From assembly GCA_937911795.1 (NCBI GenBank), contig CALDPJ010000126.1, positions 1 through 17,360 on the forward strand: DNA of 17,360 bases, given 5' to 3'. This document shows, one piece after another, positions 1 to 8,939 of this stretch. Position numbers and translations under genes: made by a program. The notes beneath the pieces were generated by a model that was not told the DNA's origin, ran no database searches, and worked only from the letters and a program-made list of their open reading frames with translations. The DNA is from an uncultured Flavobacteriales bacterium (GTDB lineage Bacteria > Bacteroidota > Bacteroidia > Flavobacteriales_D > SKUL01). The first letter of the stretch is position 1, and every line of letters starts with the position of its first letter.

Positions 1-3000
1 CAAACCGACGTTGCCTGTTTTGGTGAAACTACCGGCTCGGCGGAGGTTAGTGCCGCGGGAGGAACCGGACCTTACTCATATAGCTGGAATACCAACCCGC
101 CGACGAACGGTCCTATTTTGAATAATGTATCAGCGGGAAGTTATACGGTTACAGTTACAGATAACAATGGTTGTACTGAAGAGTTAACCGTTGAAATCGA
201 TCAACCGGATGCACCACTTTCAGCAAATATTTCAAACGTTCAACACGTACTTTGTTTCGGTGCAAATACAGGATCAGTTACGGTAGAAGTTTCGGGTGGA
301 ACTCCCAACTACAATTATTTATGGAATGATCCTGCTGCACAGACAACAGCCACTGCATCGGGACTTGAAGCTGGAAGCTATAGCGTACTAATCACCGATG
401 CCAACGGTTGTACCGGTATTGTAAACGTTACCATCAATCAACCATCGTCTCCGCTAGATGCCAGTATCATCACCCAAACCGATGTGGCGTGTTTCGGAAA
501 TTCAACCGGCGCTGCAACTGTTCTCGCAACGGGAGGTTCAGGATCGTACAGCTACTTATGGAGTCCCGGAGGTTACACAACTTCTACAGCTACAGGATTA
601 TCCGCAGATACCTATACCGTTACCATCACCGATAACAACGGCTGTGATATTCCGGTAGAAGTGATCGTAGAAATTACACAACCCGCTGCCGGACTCATGG
701 CCAATCTTACCAGCCCCACCGTTACAGGCGGCTGGAACATCGCCTGTAACGGAGACGCATCCGGATCGATTGATCTGGAGGTTAGCGGCGGAAGCCCTCC
801 CTACGAATACATGTGGTTCGAGGCAAATGGTGACACGACTTACACCGAAGATCTAAGCAATCTGATAGCAGGAACCTATACCGTAATTATTGCCGACGGA
901 AGTGAATGTACACTCGAACAATCCATTATACTGACTCAACCAGATCCTTTGGACTACTCCTTCGAAATGACACCAACTTTATGTTTCGGAAGTCACGAGG
1001 GTGAAATTAAAGTAGATATTTTCGGAGGCACGCCCGGTTATCAGTATTCCTGGGAAGGTCCTGATGGGTTTGTTGCAGATGTAAGCGACCTTTTCAATCT
1101 GGCCGGAGGAATCTATGAACTCACAGTGACAGATACCAATGGCTGCGTGTTCTACGTGCCGATCACCGTAACACAACCCGAAGACATAATCATCAATGTT
1201 GATTCGGTAAGTGTATATCCCGGCGGATGGAACGTTTCGTGTCATGACTCAGAAGATGGTAGCATCAACATCACCGGAACAGGAGGAACCGAACCTTATA
1301 ATTTTGTGTGGCAGGGACCGAACAATCCGTTCTTTTCAACCAGTGAAGATGTAGAAGACCTTCCCGGAGGAAACTATGAAGTCATCCTTATCGATGACAA
1401 CAACTGTATCCAGAACCAGTTTATTGAACTAACTGCACCGGATTCAATCAGCATTTTTCTGGATGCATTTCAGTTTCCGGGAGGAGCTGAGCTGAGTTGC
1501 CCCGACGCAACGGACGGTAGTATCACCTCAATTGTTCAGGGTGGCACGCCAGATTATTCGTACAATTGGAGCGGACCTCCTGCCTTTCCGGGAGCCATTT
1601 CCGAAAATCTCACCAATCTACCGGAAGGCACCTATGTGCTGGAAATTACTGACTTCAACGGCTGTATTAATCAGGAAGCCGTACGTATTGATCCGCCGGA
1701 CTCACTCATCATAGCCGTTTCAAGTCCGGTTTATTTTGGTGGCTTTAACATTTCCTGCAACGGAGCTTCAGATGGAAGCATTGATCTGACCATTGAAGGC
1801 GGAGTTCCTGGATACACCGTCCTCTGGCAAGGTCCGAATGCATTTGTGTCAAACGACGTTGATCTGACCAATTTATCAGCTGGTGTGTATTGCGCAATAG
1901 TAACCGACATCAATGGCTGTGAAGAAACCATCTGCGTTGAATTGACAGAGCCAGATCCGATCGCGGGTACGGTAACAAGTCCGGTTTTTGACGGCGGATG
2001 GAACATCGATTGCAACGGAGCATCAACAGGAAGTATTACCACTTCATTCGTAGGTGGAACATTACCGTATTCCTATTTCTGGGACGGGCCAGGCACTTTC
2101 ACTTCTGGTGATGCCAATCTTTCAAACCTTCAGGCCGGAGAATACTGCCTCACCATTACCGATGCCAATTTGTGCACCTACCAAACCTGTATTGTTCTCA
2201 CCGAACCAGACCCTGTGGTCATCACATTTGACGCGAGCGACTTCAACGGATCGAATCTCAGTTGCCAGGAGGCCGGAGACGGTAGCTTAACCGCAGAAGT
2301 ATCTGGAGGAACACCAGCTTATTCATACGCATGGGATGGACCGGATGGTTTTGTAGCCACCGCAGCAACCATTAACAATCTGGAAGCCGGTGTTTACTGC
2401 GTCACTATTACCGACGAAAACGGATGCTCTGAAACCAATTGCATTGAACTCACCGAACCGGAACCAGTAATCGTTACGTTGTCGGCACCGACTTTTGCAG
2501 GAGGATGGCACGTAGACTGCAACGGAAATGCCAGTGGATCCATCAATGCAGTGATCAGTGGCGGAACACCTTCCTTTATTTACGAATGGACGGGACCGGA
2601 TAATTTTTCTTCTGCCCAACAAAACATCAACAATCTGGTAGCCGGGGTTTATTGTCTGGAAGTCACCGACGAAAATGGTTGTATCGGAATGAACTGTTTC
2701 GAACTTACCGAACCGGCCGTAATATCTGCTACTCCGGATATTAATCCGGTAGCCTGTAACTCTGCCGCAACAGGAAGTATCGATCTGAACCTGGCAGGTG
2801 GTACAGCTCCTTATTCTATCAGTTGGAGCAACAGTGACAATACAGAAGAGATCACCGGATTATCTGCCGGAATCTATTCGGTGGTTGTGATAGACGCAAA
2901 CAATTGTGTCTTCGAAGCCACTTATGAAATTGAAGAGCCGGAAGACCTGTTGCTAACTTTGAGCAGCCCAACATTTGTAGGTGGTTTTAACATTGACTGT

Positions 3001-5427
3001 GCCGGAGCATCTACCGGATACATCGGCAACAATATTATAGGAGGAACACCGACCTACGATTTCGATTGGACCGGCCCCAACGGTTTCACATCGTCAGACA
3101 GTAGTCTTGTCGATGTACCCGCTGGAACTTATTGCCTCAATGTGATAGATGCAAACGGATGTGAGGCTTCGGCCTGCATCACCCTTACAGAGCCCGAACC
3201 ACTTCAGGTAAATATTGCTCAGACCGCAGAAGTTTTATGTAATGCTGCCAACACCGGGGCGCTGCAAGCGCAACCCAATGGTGGAAATCCGAGCTACGCT
3301 TATGTATGGACCGGACCGGATGGTTTCTCGAGTATCAGCCAGAATGTTTCCAGTTTACCAGCAGGAGTTTATTGCGTTACTGTAACAGATATCAATGGTT
3401 GTACTACTCAAAATTGTTTCGAGATTACCGAGCCCGATGCTGTCACTGTATCTCTGGTCTCACCTGAATTTGCCGGAGGATTCAACATCAATTGCTATCA
3501 GGGCGATGATGGGTCGATCATAACCACTACAGAAGGCGGAACAGGAGATTACACCTATATCTGGAATGGACCCAATAATTTCACGGCCGATACTCCGAAC
3601 CTCGCCGGACTTTCTGCGGGTGAATACTGCGTGGTTGTGCTGGATGAAAACAATTGTATTGGTGAAGCCTGTATTACACTGACTGAACCAGAGCCCCTGG
3701 ATGTTGAACTCACCACCATCGAGTACAACGGCGGGATGAACATCAGCTGTTTCGGTGCCTGCGACGGAATGCTCAACGCTGCGGTTACCGGAGGTGCCGG
3801 TCCCTTCAACTTTGAATGGTCCGGACCCGATAATTTCTCAAGTTCTGACACACTGCTCACCGATTTATGCGCCGGCACTTATGTGCTTCTCACAACCGAC
3901 GCCAACAACTGCGTAAAAACCGATTCATTTACACTGGTTGAGCCGGAAATGTTGAATGTGGATCTGTTCGCTCCTACCTTCGGCGGGGGGGCCAACATCA
4001 GTTGCCATGGAGACAGTACCGGAAACATCTTCAGTACCGTGTCCGGAGGAACCGAAGCCTATTTGTACGACTGGTCAGGGCCGAATAATTTCACTTCCAA
4101 CGTGCCGGTCCTCGAACTATTAACTGCAGGAACATATACTCTCAATATCACAGACCTCAACGGGTGCATGGTCAGCGATTCAGTTACGTTGACAGAACCA
4201 ACCGATTCGTTGTACGCCACGGTTGATCCCCTGGTTTATCCGGGTGGAACCAATATCAGTTGCCACGGCGCAGAAGACGGCGCAATTGATTTAACAGTCT
4301 ACGGAGGTATTGCTCCGTATAATTATGACTGGAGCGGTGTTTTTAGTTTCACCTCTGACGAAGAAGATATATCCGATCTTGAAGCCGGAGAGTATTCGGT
4401 AATCATTCTGGACACAAACGAATGCACCTATACCATAAATGTATTCCTCTCCGAGCCGCAAGAATCGCTAAACATTCAGTTATCTGCAGAACCAGTTTTG
4501 TGCAACGACGGCAGTGACGGCTCTGTTTCGGTTGAAATCTCTGGCGGATCACCGGCTTATGCATTTGACTGGTCAGGCCCGGATGGATTCAACAGCGACG
4601 ACCAGAATCTCGAAGGAATTGCTTCAGGTGAATACATTGTGTCGGTTACCGATACAAATGGTTGTAGTATTTCGGATACCATCTTCGTTTCTGAACCTCC
4701 GGCCATTGTTATTTCGGGAGAAGTAGAGAACGCTACCTGTGATGCAGCAGATGGATCGATTGACGTAACGGCTTCCGGAGGAACAGGTGATTTCACTTAC
4801 TCCTGGGATTCAGGTGAAGAAACATCAATCATCGACAATCTCTCCAGCGGCACTTATACCGTAAATGTTACCGATGAAAACGGTTGTACCGCAGAAGCTA
4901 TTTACGAAGTGAGTGGTGTCAATCCGCTCGATATCGAATTTTCGACTCAGAATCTATTCTGCTTCAATGATTCAACCGGTGAAATATCGGCAAATGTGCT
5001 CAATGCGAATCCACCGGTAAACTACAACTGGACCGGACCCAATGGTTTCGAATCCGGAGATCCTGTGTTGATGGATCTTGCCGCCGGAACGTACACCTTA
5101 ACCATTACCGATGGCAACAATTGTTCGCTTACCCAATCTGTAGAAATTACCGAACCGCAAGAGCTCGTTCTCGATGACCTGTTCAGTCCCTACCCCGTTC
5201 CGGGAGTTGATTTCAACATCTCGAGCCCGGGTGCAGATGACGGTTCAATATTCTCCCTGATCATTTCAGGCGGAAGCGGAAATTACACGGCAGAATGGAG
5301 CGGCCCAGATGGTTTTGAAGCTACCGGAACTACAGGTTTGAATGGTCTGGTAGCCGGAACATACACGGTAATTGTTACCGACGAAAATGGCTGTTCTGTT
5401 TCCGCCTCGACTACCCTCACCGAACCT
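1..5427 (+). repeat. Array of 22 SprB-type protein repeats (first one partial)
   Basis: In-frame tandem repeats at the protein level; the nucleotide sequences have diverged, so this is an old array. Two subtypes are visible. A longer form (about 85-88 residues) carries a GG-(W/F/M/A/T)-N before the first Cys. A shorter form (73-80 residues) lacks that insertion. Repeat 8 begins at 1699, repeat 12 spans 2716-2940, repeat 13 begins at 2941 and repeat 16 spans 3691-3945. Repeats 8-11 and 13-15 share an added Cys pair (YC before the TD motif and a second C after NGC) that other repeats lack. Confidence 0.9.
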
Positions 5428-5706
5428 TATCAACTCGAATTGCCAAATGGAATTTCTCCGAATGGCGACCTGAATAACGATGCCCTGATCATTCGGGGAA
5501 TTGAACTCTTCCCAAACAACGAACTTGTAGTTTTCAATCGTTGGGGTAGCATTGTATACACCGAAAACAATTATAAAAACACCAGCCCCTGGTACGGCGA
5601 CAACCAAAATGGAACATTGCTTCCAGACGGAACCTACTTCGTGGTGGTTAAGATTAATTCGGGTGAAGCAAAAGAGTTAAAAGGATATCTGGAATTAAGA
5701 CGATAG
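1..5706 (+). CDS. Giant SprB-like repeat adhesin, T9SS type B substrate (5'-truncated by the window)
   Basis: The reading frame is open from base 1, so the true start, signal peptide and N-terminal domains lie outside the window; the internal TTG at 118 is not a credible start. The visible 1901 codons form about 22 tandem repeats of 73-88 residues, each with a Cys near the start, a GG(T/S)P-like turn, a Tyr-x-Trp strand, an AG-x-Y strand, a TD-x-NGC motif and a closing E-P such as LTEP. This matches the SprB repeat family. The last ~92 residues are a gliding-motility-associated C-terminal domain with PNGISPNGD, VFNRWG and LPDGTY, as in type B T9SS cargo. SprB itself is a mobile gliding adhesin of Flavobacterium johnsoniae. 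The protein is expected to be secreted across the outer membrane and held at the surface. Its ligand and any role in motility are unknown. The family and secretion route are clear; orthology to sprB itself is not claimed. Confidence 0.93.
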   Translation, partial: QTDVACFGETTGSAEVSAAGGTGPYSYSWNTNPPTNGPILNNVSAGSYTVTVTDNNGCTEELTVEIDQPDAPLSANISNVQHVLCFGANTGSVTVEVSGGTPNYNYLWNDPAAQTTATASGLEAGSYSVLITDANGCTGIVNVTINQPSSPLDASIITQTDVACFGNSTGAATVLATGGSGSYSYLWSPGGYTTSTATGLSADTYTVTITDNNGCDIPVEVIVEITQPAAGLMANLTSPTVTGGWNIACNGDASGSIDLEVSGGSPPYEYMWFEANGDTTYTEDLSNLIAGTYTVIIADGSECTLEQSIILTQPDPLDYSFEMTPTLCFGSHEGEIKVDIFGGTPGYQYSWEGPDGFVADVSDLFNLAGGIYELTVTDTNGCVFYVPITVTQPEDIIINVDSVSVYPGGWNVSCHDSEDGSINITGTGGTEPYNFVWQGPNNPFFSTSEDVEDLPGGNYEVILIDDNNCIQNQFIELTAPDSISIFLDAFQFPGGAELSCPDATDGSITSIVQGGTPDYSYNWSGPPAFPGAISENLTNLPEGTYVLEITDFNGCINQEAVRIDPPDSLIIAVSSPVYFGGFNISCNGASDGSIDLTIEGGVPGYTVLWQGPNAFVSNDVDLTNLSAGVYCAIVTDINGCEETICVELTEPDPIAGTVTSPVFDGGWNIDCNGASTGSITTSFVGGTLPYSYFWDGPGTFTSGDANLSNLQAGEYCLTITDANLCTYQTCIVLTEPDPVVITFDASDFNGSNLSCQEAGDGSLTAEVSGGTPAYSYAWDGPDGFVATAATINNLEAGVYCVTITDENGCSETNCIELTEPEPVIVTLSAPTFAGGWHVDCNGNASGSINAVISGGTPSFIYEWTGPDNFSSAQQNINNLVAGVYCLEVTDENGCIGMNCFELTEPAVISATPDINPVACNSAATGSIDLNLAGGTAPYSISWSNSDNTEEITGLSAGIYSVVVIDANNCVFEATYEIEEPEDLLLTLSSPTFVGGFNIDCAGASTGYIGNNIIGGTPTYDFDWTGPNGFTSSDSSLVDVPAGTYCLNVIDANGCEASACITLTEPEPLQVNIAQTAEVLCNAANTGALQAQPNGGNPSYAYVWTGPDGFSSISQNVSSLPAGVYCVTVTDINGCTTQNCFEITEPDAVTVSLVSPEFAGGFNINCYQGDDGSIITTTEGGTGDYTYIWNGPNNFTADTPNLAGLSAGEYCVVVLDENNCIGEACITLTEPEPLDVELTTIEYNGGMNISCFGACDGMLNAAVTGGAGPFNFEWSGPDNFSSSDTLLTDLCAGTYVLLTTDANNCVKTDSFTLVEPEMLNVDLFAPTFGGGANISCHGDSTGNIFSTVSGGTEAYLYDWSGPNNFTSNVPVLELLTAGTYTLNITDLNGCMVSDSVTLTEPTDSLYATVDPLVYPGGTNISCHGAEDGAIDLTVYGGIAPYNYDWSGVFSFTSDEEDISDLEAGEYSVIILDTNECTYTINVFLSEPQESLNIQLSAEPVLCNDGSDGSVSVEISGGSPAYAFDWSGPDGFNSDDQNLEGIASGEYIVSVTDTNGCSISDTIFVSEPPAIVISGEVENATCDAADGSIDVTASGGTGDFTYSWDSGEETSIIDNLSSGTYTVNVTDENGCTAEAIYEVSGVNPLDIEFSTQNLFCFNDSTGEISANVLNANPPVNYNWTGPNGFESGDPVLMDLAAGTYTLTITDGNNCSLTQSVEITEPQELVLDDLFSPYPVPGVDFNISSPGADDGSIFSLIISGGSGNYTAEWSGPDGFEATGTTGLNGLVAGTYTVIVTDENGCSVSASTTLTEPYQLELPNGISPNGDLNNDALIIRGIELFPNNELVVFNRWGSIVYTENNYKNTSPWYGDNQNGTLLPDGTYFVVVKINSGEAKELKGYLELRR
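5428..5703 (+). other. T9SS type B C-terminal sorting domain of the adhesin
   Basis: The final ~92 residues begin right after the last repeat's LTEP. They carry the hallmarks of the gliding-motility-associated C-terminal domain (CHU_C type): PNGISPNGD, an IELFPNN strand, VFNRWG, a W-x-G segment, LPDGTYF and a terminal KGYLELRR. In known systems this domain directs export through T9SS and, for type B substrates, depends on a PorP/SprF partner. Such a partner is encoded immediately downstream here. Confidence 0.9.
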
Positions 5707-5736
5707 GAACAGATCATCAGACAAATCATAGACAAT

Positions 5737-6666
5737 ATGAAAAATTTAATCGCAATATTCATCGCCACCCTCACCTTATCCACTGCTTATGCACAGCAGG
5801 AAATTATGGTGAGCCATTATATGTTCAATGGCCTGTTTCTGAATCCTGCCTATGCAGGAAGTCATGAATATATGACGGCTACCGCCCTTCACCGCAGCCA
5901 ATGGGTTGGAATGGATGGTGCTCCGAGTACCCAGGTATTTGGATTTGACGCACCACTTTTCGACAACTCAATCGGAGCAGGATTGTCGGTGATCAATGAC
6001 CGGATTGGTGATACCCGGCAACTCGAAATCAACGCGAATGTTTCCTATCACATTCAACTCGATCGGGAAAACCAGCACCGCTTATCTTTCGGAATTCGTG
6101 CCGGAGCCACCAATTACAGCGCCAATCTTACCGACACAAAGGTTTGGGACAGCAACGATCCTGTTTTCAGCAATGACATCAACAATGCGCTCATTCCGCG
6201 TTTTGGAGCCGGTATCTATTACTACAGCGACCGGCTGTATGTTGGGGTTTCCGTACCGACCATTTATGCCGCCGATCAGAAGATCAAGCTCAACATAGAC
6301 GATTTGCGAAACTCCTACTACACGAAACACTATTTCATCAATGCAGGGGTCGTTTTTGCCGCAGGAAGCAAATTCAAGATTAAACCCTCTACCCTCGTGA
6401 AGGTGGAAGCAAGTGCCCCGGTTAGCATCGACCTCAATTGTAATGTTCTCTATAATGACCTGATCTGGCTAGGCGTTTCTTACCGCACCGGCGATGCAAT
6501 TGTAGCTTTGCTGGATGTTAACGTAACACCGCAGTTCCGCATCGGTTATGCATACGACTTTACGCTATCTCAACTCAACCGGCATTCAAACGGAACGCAC
6601 GAGGTAATGCTCGGATATCAATTTGGAAAAGACAAGGTTAAAACAAGATCGCCACGTTACTTTTAA
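5737..6666 (+). CDS. PorP/SprF family T9SS outer-membrane protein
   Basis: A 309-residue protein with a typical Sec signal peptide: Lys-3, a hydrophobic core, and cleavage predicted after AYA near residue 19. The mature N-terminus has the family hallmark of a short helix-like stretch followed by NPAYAGS, and the protein ends in SPRYF, close to the TPRYF-type ending common in this family. The rest alternates hydrophobic and polar residues with many aromatics, as expected for an outer-membrane beta-barrel. In F. johnsoniae SprF is required for secretion of SprB, a type B substrate; PorP in Porphyromonas is a T9SS component. The gene lies 30 bases after a type B cargo gene and 20 before an OmpA-family lipoprotein, so I infer that it is the dedicated partner of the upstream adhesin rather than the general PorP. 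Family assignment is firm; substrate pairing is inference. Confidence 0.9.
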   Translation: MKNLIAIFIATLTLSTAYAQQEIMVSHYMFNGLFLNPAYAGSHEYMTATALHRSQWVGMDGAPSTQVFGFDAPLFDNSIGAGLSVINDRIGDTRQLEINANVSYHIQLDRENQHRLSFGIRAGATNYSANLTDTKVWDSNDPVFSNDINNALIPRFGAGIYYYSDRLYVGVSVPTIYAADQKIKLNIDDLRNSYYTKHYFINAGVVFAAGSKFKIKPSTLVKVEASAPVSIDLNCNVLYNDLIWLGVSYRTGDAIVALLDVNVTPQFRIGYAYDFTLSQLNRHSNGTHEVMLGYQFGKDKVKTRSPRYF

Positions 6667-6686
6667 ACACGGCTTATAAATTTATT

Positions 6687-8585
6687 ATGATGAACCAATC
6701 AACATTTTTCGGACTTATGGCTTTAGTTCTTCTCGCTGGCTGTGGCAATCCTGCCTTGCGAAAAGGTCTGAAATCCTACGACGAGATGGCCTACGCTGAT
6801 GCCATCGACCAGCTGAATATGGCTTTGGAAAAAGACTCTACGAGTGCCGAAGCAAAAATAGCCCTGGCCGATGCTTATCGCCTAACGAACAACTACACGC
6901 ATGCCGAGCGCATGTACCGTCAGGTCGTTCAACTTCCGAATAGTCGCCCCGAACATAAACTGGAGTACGCGCGAATTCTCATGTCGGCAAATAAGCACGA
7001 AGAAGCTGCGAATATGATTCGGCTCTATCTTCAGGACAGGCCCGACGATAAAGTTGCGAAATCATTACTCGAAGCCTGTAATTACATAGAATTGTTTAAA
7101 GCCGATACAGCCGCATACCGGCTCGATGAAGTTCCGCTTTTTTCAAATGCATCCATGATGAGTCCGGTGCGCTACAAAAATGGAATCGCATACGCTGCCG
7201 AACGACTCGAAGGTGGGAAAACCAATCCGTGGACGGGATTTACCTACTACGATATTTACTACAGCCATCAGACCAACGGCGAGTGGCAATCGCAAAGCAA
7301 AGTTGGAGGAAACGTCAGCAGCAAATATCACGAAGGGCCCATTACCTTCAATGCCGCCCAGGACTATGCCGTAATCACGCGATCAAATTATGCAACGGGT
7401 AAGAAACTCTCAACCGATGAAGCGGACGTCAATAATTTTGGATTATATGAAAGCCGGCTTGTGGATGGTGTCTGGACCGATCCGGTAGCAATGCCGTTCA
7501 ATAATCCTGCCTATTCGGTAGGGCACGGAAGCCTGAGCGCCGATGGAAAAACGTTGTATTTCACCTCGGATATGCCCGGCGGAATGGGCGGCAGCGATCT
7601 TTACCTGAGCACATTTGACGGCAGCAACTGGTCTACTCCTCAGAACCTCGGTAACGTGATCAACACCTCCGGAAATGAAGTTTTCCCGACCTACCACAAC
7701 GACAGCACGTTGTATTTTTCATCAGATGGACAACCTTCTCTGGGTGGACTGGATATTTTTAAAGTGGAAAAAACCAATGACGGCTGGTCGACTCCGAGCA
7801 ACATGAATTTCCCGCTCAATTCTACAGCCGATGATTTTTCGATTTTGATCATCAATGATTCTACCGGTTACCTCACCAGCAACAGACGGGGAAATGATCG
7901 AGTATTCGAATATGTTAAAGTGCCGCCAGTCATCCTGATCGCAGGAAGTGCCCTTGAAAAAGAATCCGGAAACCCGATCACCGGAGTTACGGTTAAACTG
8001 ATCAATGAAACCGACGGCACCGAAAAGATTTTGGCCACGGATGCCACCGGAAAATTTGAATTCAACCTGCTGCCCAATAAAAAATACCGGATAGAAGGAT
8101 CGAAAGACGGCTATTTCAAACAAAGCTTCGACCTCTCAACAGCCGATAAAGCACGATCGGAAACAATCGATCTGGTTTTCGAAATGGATCATGTGGTGAT
8201 TGGCGGAGATCCTCCAAAATTCTACACCGTAGACAACATATACTACAATTACGACGAATGGGAAATCCGCTCTGACGCAGCCCGTGAACTGGACAATCTG
8301 GCGAAATTGCTAAAGGACAACGATAACCTCATCATCGAACTGCACTCGCATACCGACTCCAGGGCAAGCAAGGGTTATAATCAGGACTTATCGAACAAGC
8401 GCGCAAAGGCTGCCGTGGATTATCTGATTTCAAAAGGAATTCCAGCTTCGCGGTTGGGTCATAAAGGTTTTGGAGAAAACCGCCTACTCAATCATTGTAA
8501 AGATGATGTAGAATGTACCGAGGAAGAGCATCAGCTAAACCGAAGAACTGAATTTGTAATCGTCAGCACTACCGACGAACAGTAA
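6687..8585 (+). CDS. PorE-like OmpA-family lipoprotein (TPR, beta-propeller, regulatory-like domain, OmpA)
   Basis: A 632-residue protein starting with a lipoprotein signal: LAGC lipobox, with Cys-19 as the acylated residue. Domains in order are TPR helices (about 25-130); a PD40/WD40-like propeller (about 140-405) with repeated LSADGKTLYFTSD and STLYFSSDG blades; a carboxypeptidase-regulatory-like beta domain (about 413-490); and an OmpA C-terminal domain (about 510-628). The peptidoglycan-binding pair Asp-557 and Arg-572 is spaced as in OmpA, and the domain ends with LNRRTEFVIV. This is the layout of PorE, a T9SS protein of Porphyromonas that links the machine to peptidoglycan. ATG codons at 6687 and 6690 are both possible; either keeps the lipobox. 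It is probably co-transcribed with the PorP/SprF gene 20 bases upstream. It could be the core PorE or, more likely given the cargo operon, a cargo-linked paralogue. Confidence 0.88.
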   Translation: MMNQSTFFGLMALVLLAGCGNPALRKGLKSYDEMAYADAIDQLNMALEKDSTSAEAKIALADAYRLTNNYTHAERMYRQVVQLPNSRPEHKLEYARILMSANKHEEAANMIRLYLQDRPDDKVAKSLLEACNYIELFKADTAAYRLDEVPLFSNASMMSPVRYKNGIAYAAERLEGGKTNPWTGFTYYDIYYSHQTNGEWQSQSKVGGNVSSKYHEGPITFNAAQDYAVITRSNYATGKKLSTDEADVNNFGLYESRLVDGVWTDPVAMPFNNPAYSVGHGSLSADGKTLYFTSDMPGGMGGSDLYLSTFDGSNWSTPQNLGNVINTSGNEVFPTYHNDSTLYFSSDGQPSLGGLDIFKVEKTNDGWSTPSNMNFPLNSTADDFSILIINDSTGYLTSNRRGNDRVFEYVKVPPVILIAGSALEKESGNPITGVTVKLINETDGTEKILATDATGKFEFNLLPNKKYRIEGSKDGYFKQSFDLSTADKARSETIDLVFEMDHVVIGGDPPKFYTVDNIYYNYDEWEIRSDAARELDNLAKLLKDNDNLIIELHSHTDSRASKGYNQDLSNKRAKAAVDYLISKGIPASRLGHKGFGENRLLNHCKDDVECTEEEHQLNRRTEFVIVSTTDEQ

Positions 8586-8594
8586 GCAGAGCGG

Positions 8595-8924
8595 TTAATC
8601 TTTAAGCTTCGGATTGTTGTGATGGCGATCTTTGTCGCGTTCTGTTTTCTTGGCGAGATTCTGCTGAAAGGCTTTATCCAAATCGATGTTGCATTGATTG
8701 GCCAGGCACAACAGAACCCAGAGAACATCGGCCATTTCATCTCCCAGGTCGGCGCCTTTGTCGCTTTCCTTTTCTGATTGCTCTCCATACCTGCGGGCAA
8801 TAATTCGGGCAACTTCTCCTACTTCTTCGGTGAGTATAGCCATATTCGTGAGCTCGTTAAAATAGCGCACGCCATGCTTCTTAATCCAATTGTCTACTAC
8901 TGCCTGACTTTCACTGATGGTCAT
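8595..8924 (-). CDS. MazG-like nucleotide pyrophosphohydrolase
   Basis: A 109-residue single-domain protein of the all-alpha NTP pyrophosphohydrolase superfamily. The metal-binding motifs are intact: E33-E34-x-x-E37 and E63-x-x-D66 (in DEMADVL). Family members hydrolyse nucleoside triphosphates to the monophosphate and pyrophosphate, often removing modified nucleotides. The small size matches the single-domain MazG-like group rather than full-length two-domain MazG. The ATG start lies 15 bases after the dtd stop, so it is the last gene of the rsgA-dtd operon. Its stop is 9 bases from the stop of the convergent OmpA-family gene. The exact substrate cannot be told from sequence. Confidence 0.88.
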   Translation of the reverse strand: MTISESQAVVDNWIKKHGVRYFNELTNMAILTEEVGEVARIIARRYGEQSEKESDKGADLGDEMADVLWVLLCLANQCNIDLDKAFQQNLAKKTERDKDRHHNNPKLKD

Positions 8925-8939
8925 GATTTAGTGTTTGAG

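Noticed and set aside
118..120. TTG as the start of the adhesin
   Set aside because: The frame is open upstream to base 1 and encodes another SprB-type repeat, so the gene continues off the left edge.
1731..2042. Minus-strand frames of about 100 codons across the adhesin gene
   Set aside because: Several similar antisense frames recur at equivalent places in the repeats, as expected from the repeated codon pattern of the + strand gene.
1..5427. CRISPR or DNA-level tandem repeat array
   Set aside because: The repetition is at protein level with a 73-88 residue period; there are no short identical repeats with unique spacers.
8586..8594. Terminator between the OmpA-family gene and the mazG-like gene
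   Set aside because: Only nine bases separate the stops and I found no convincing hairpin with a T-run around them.
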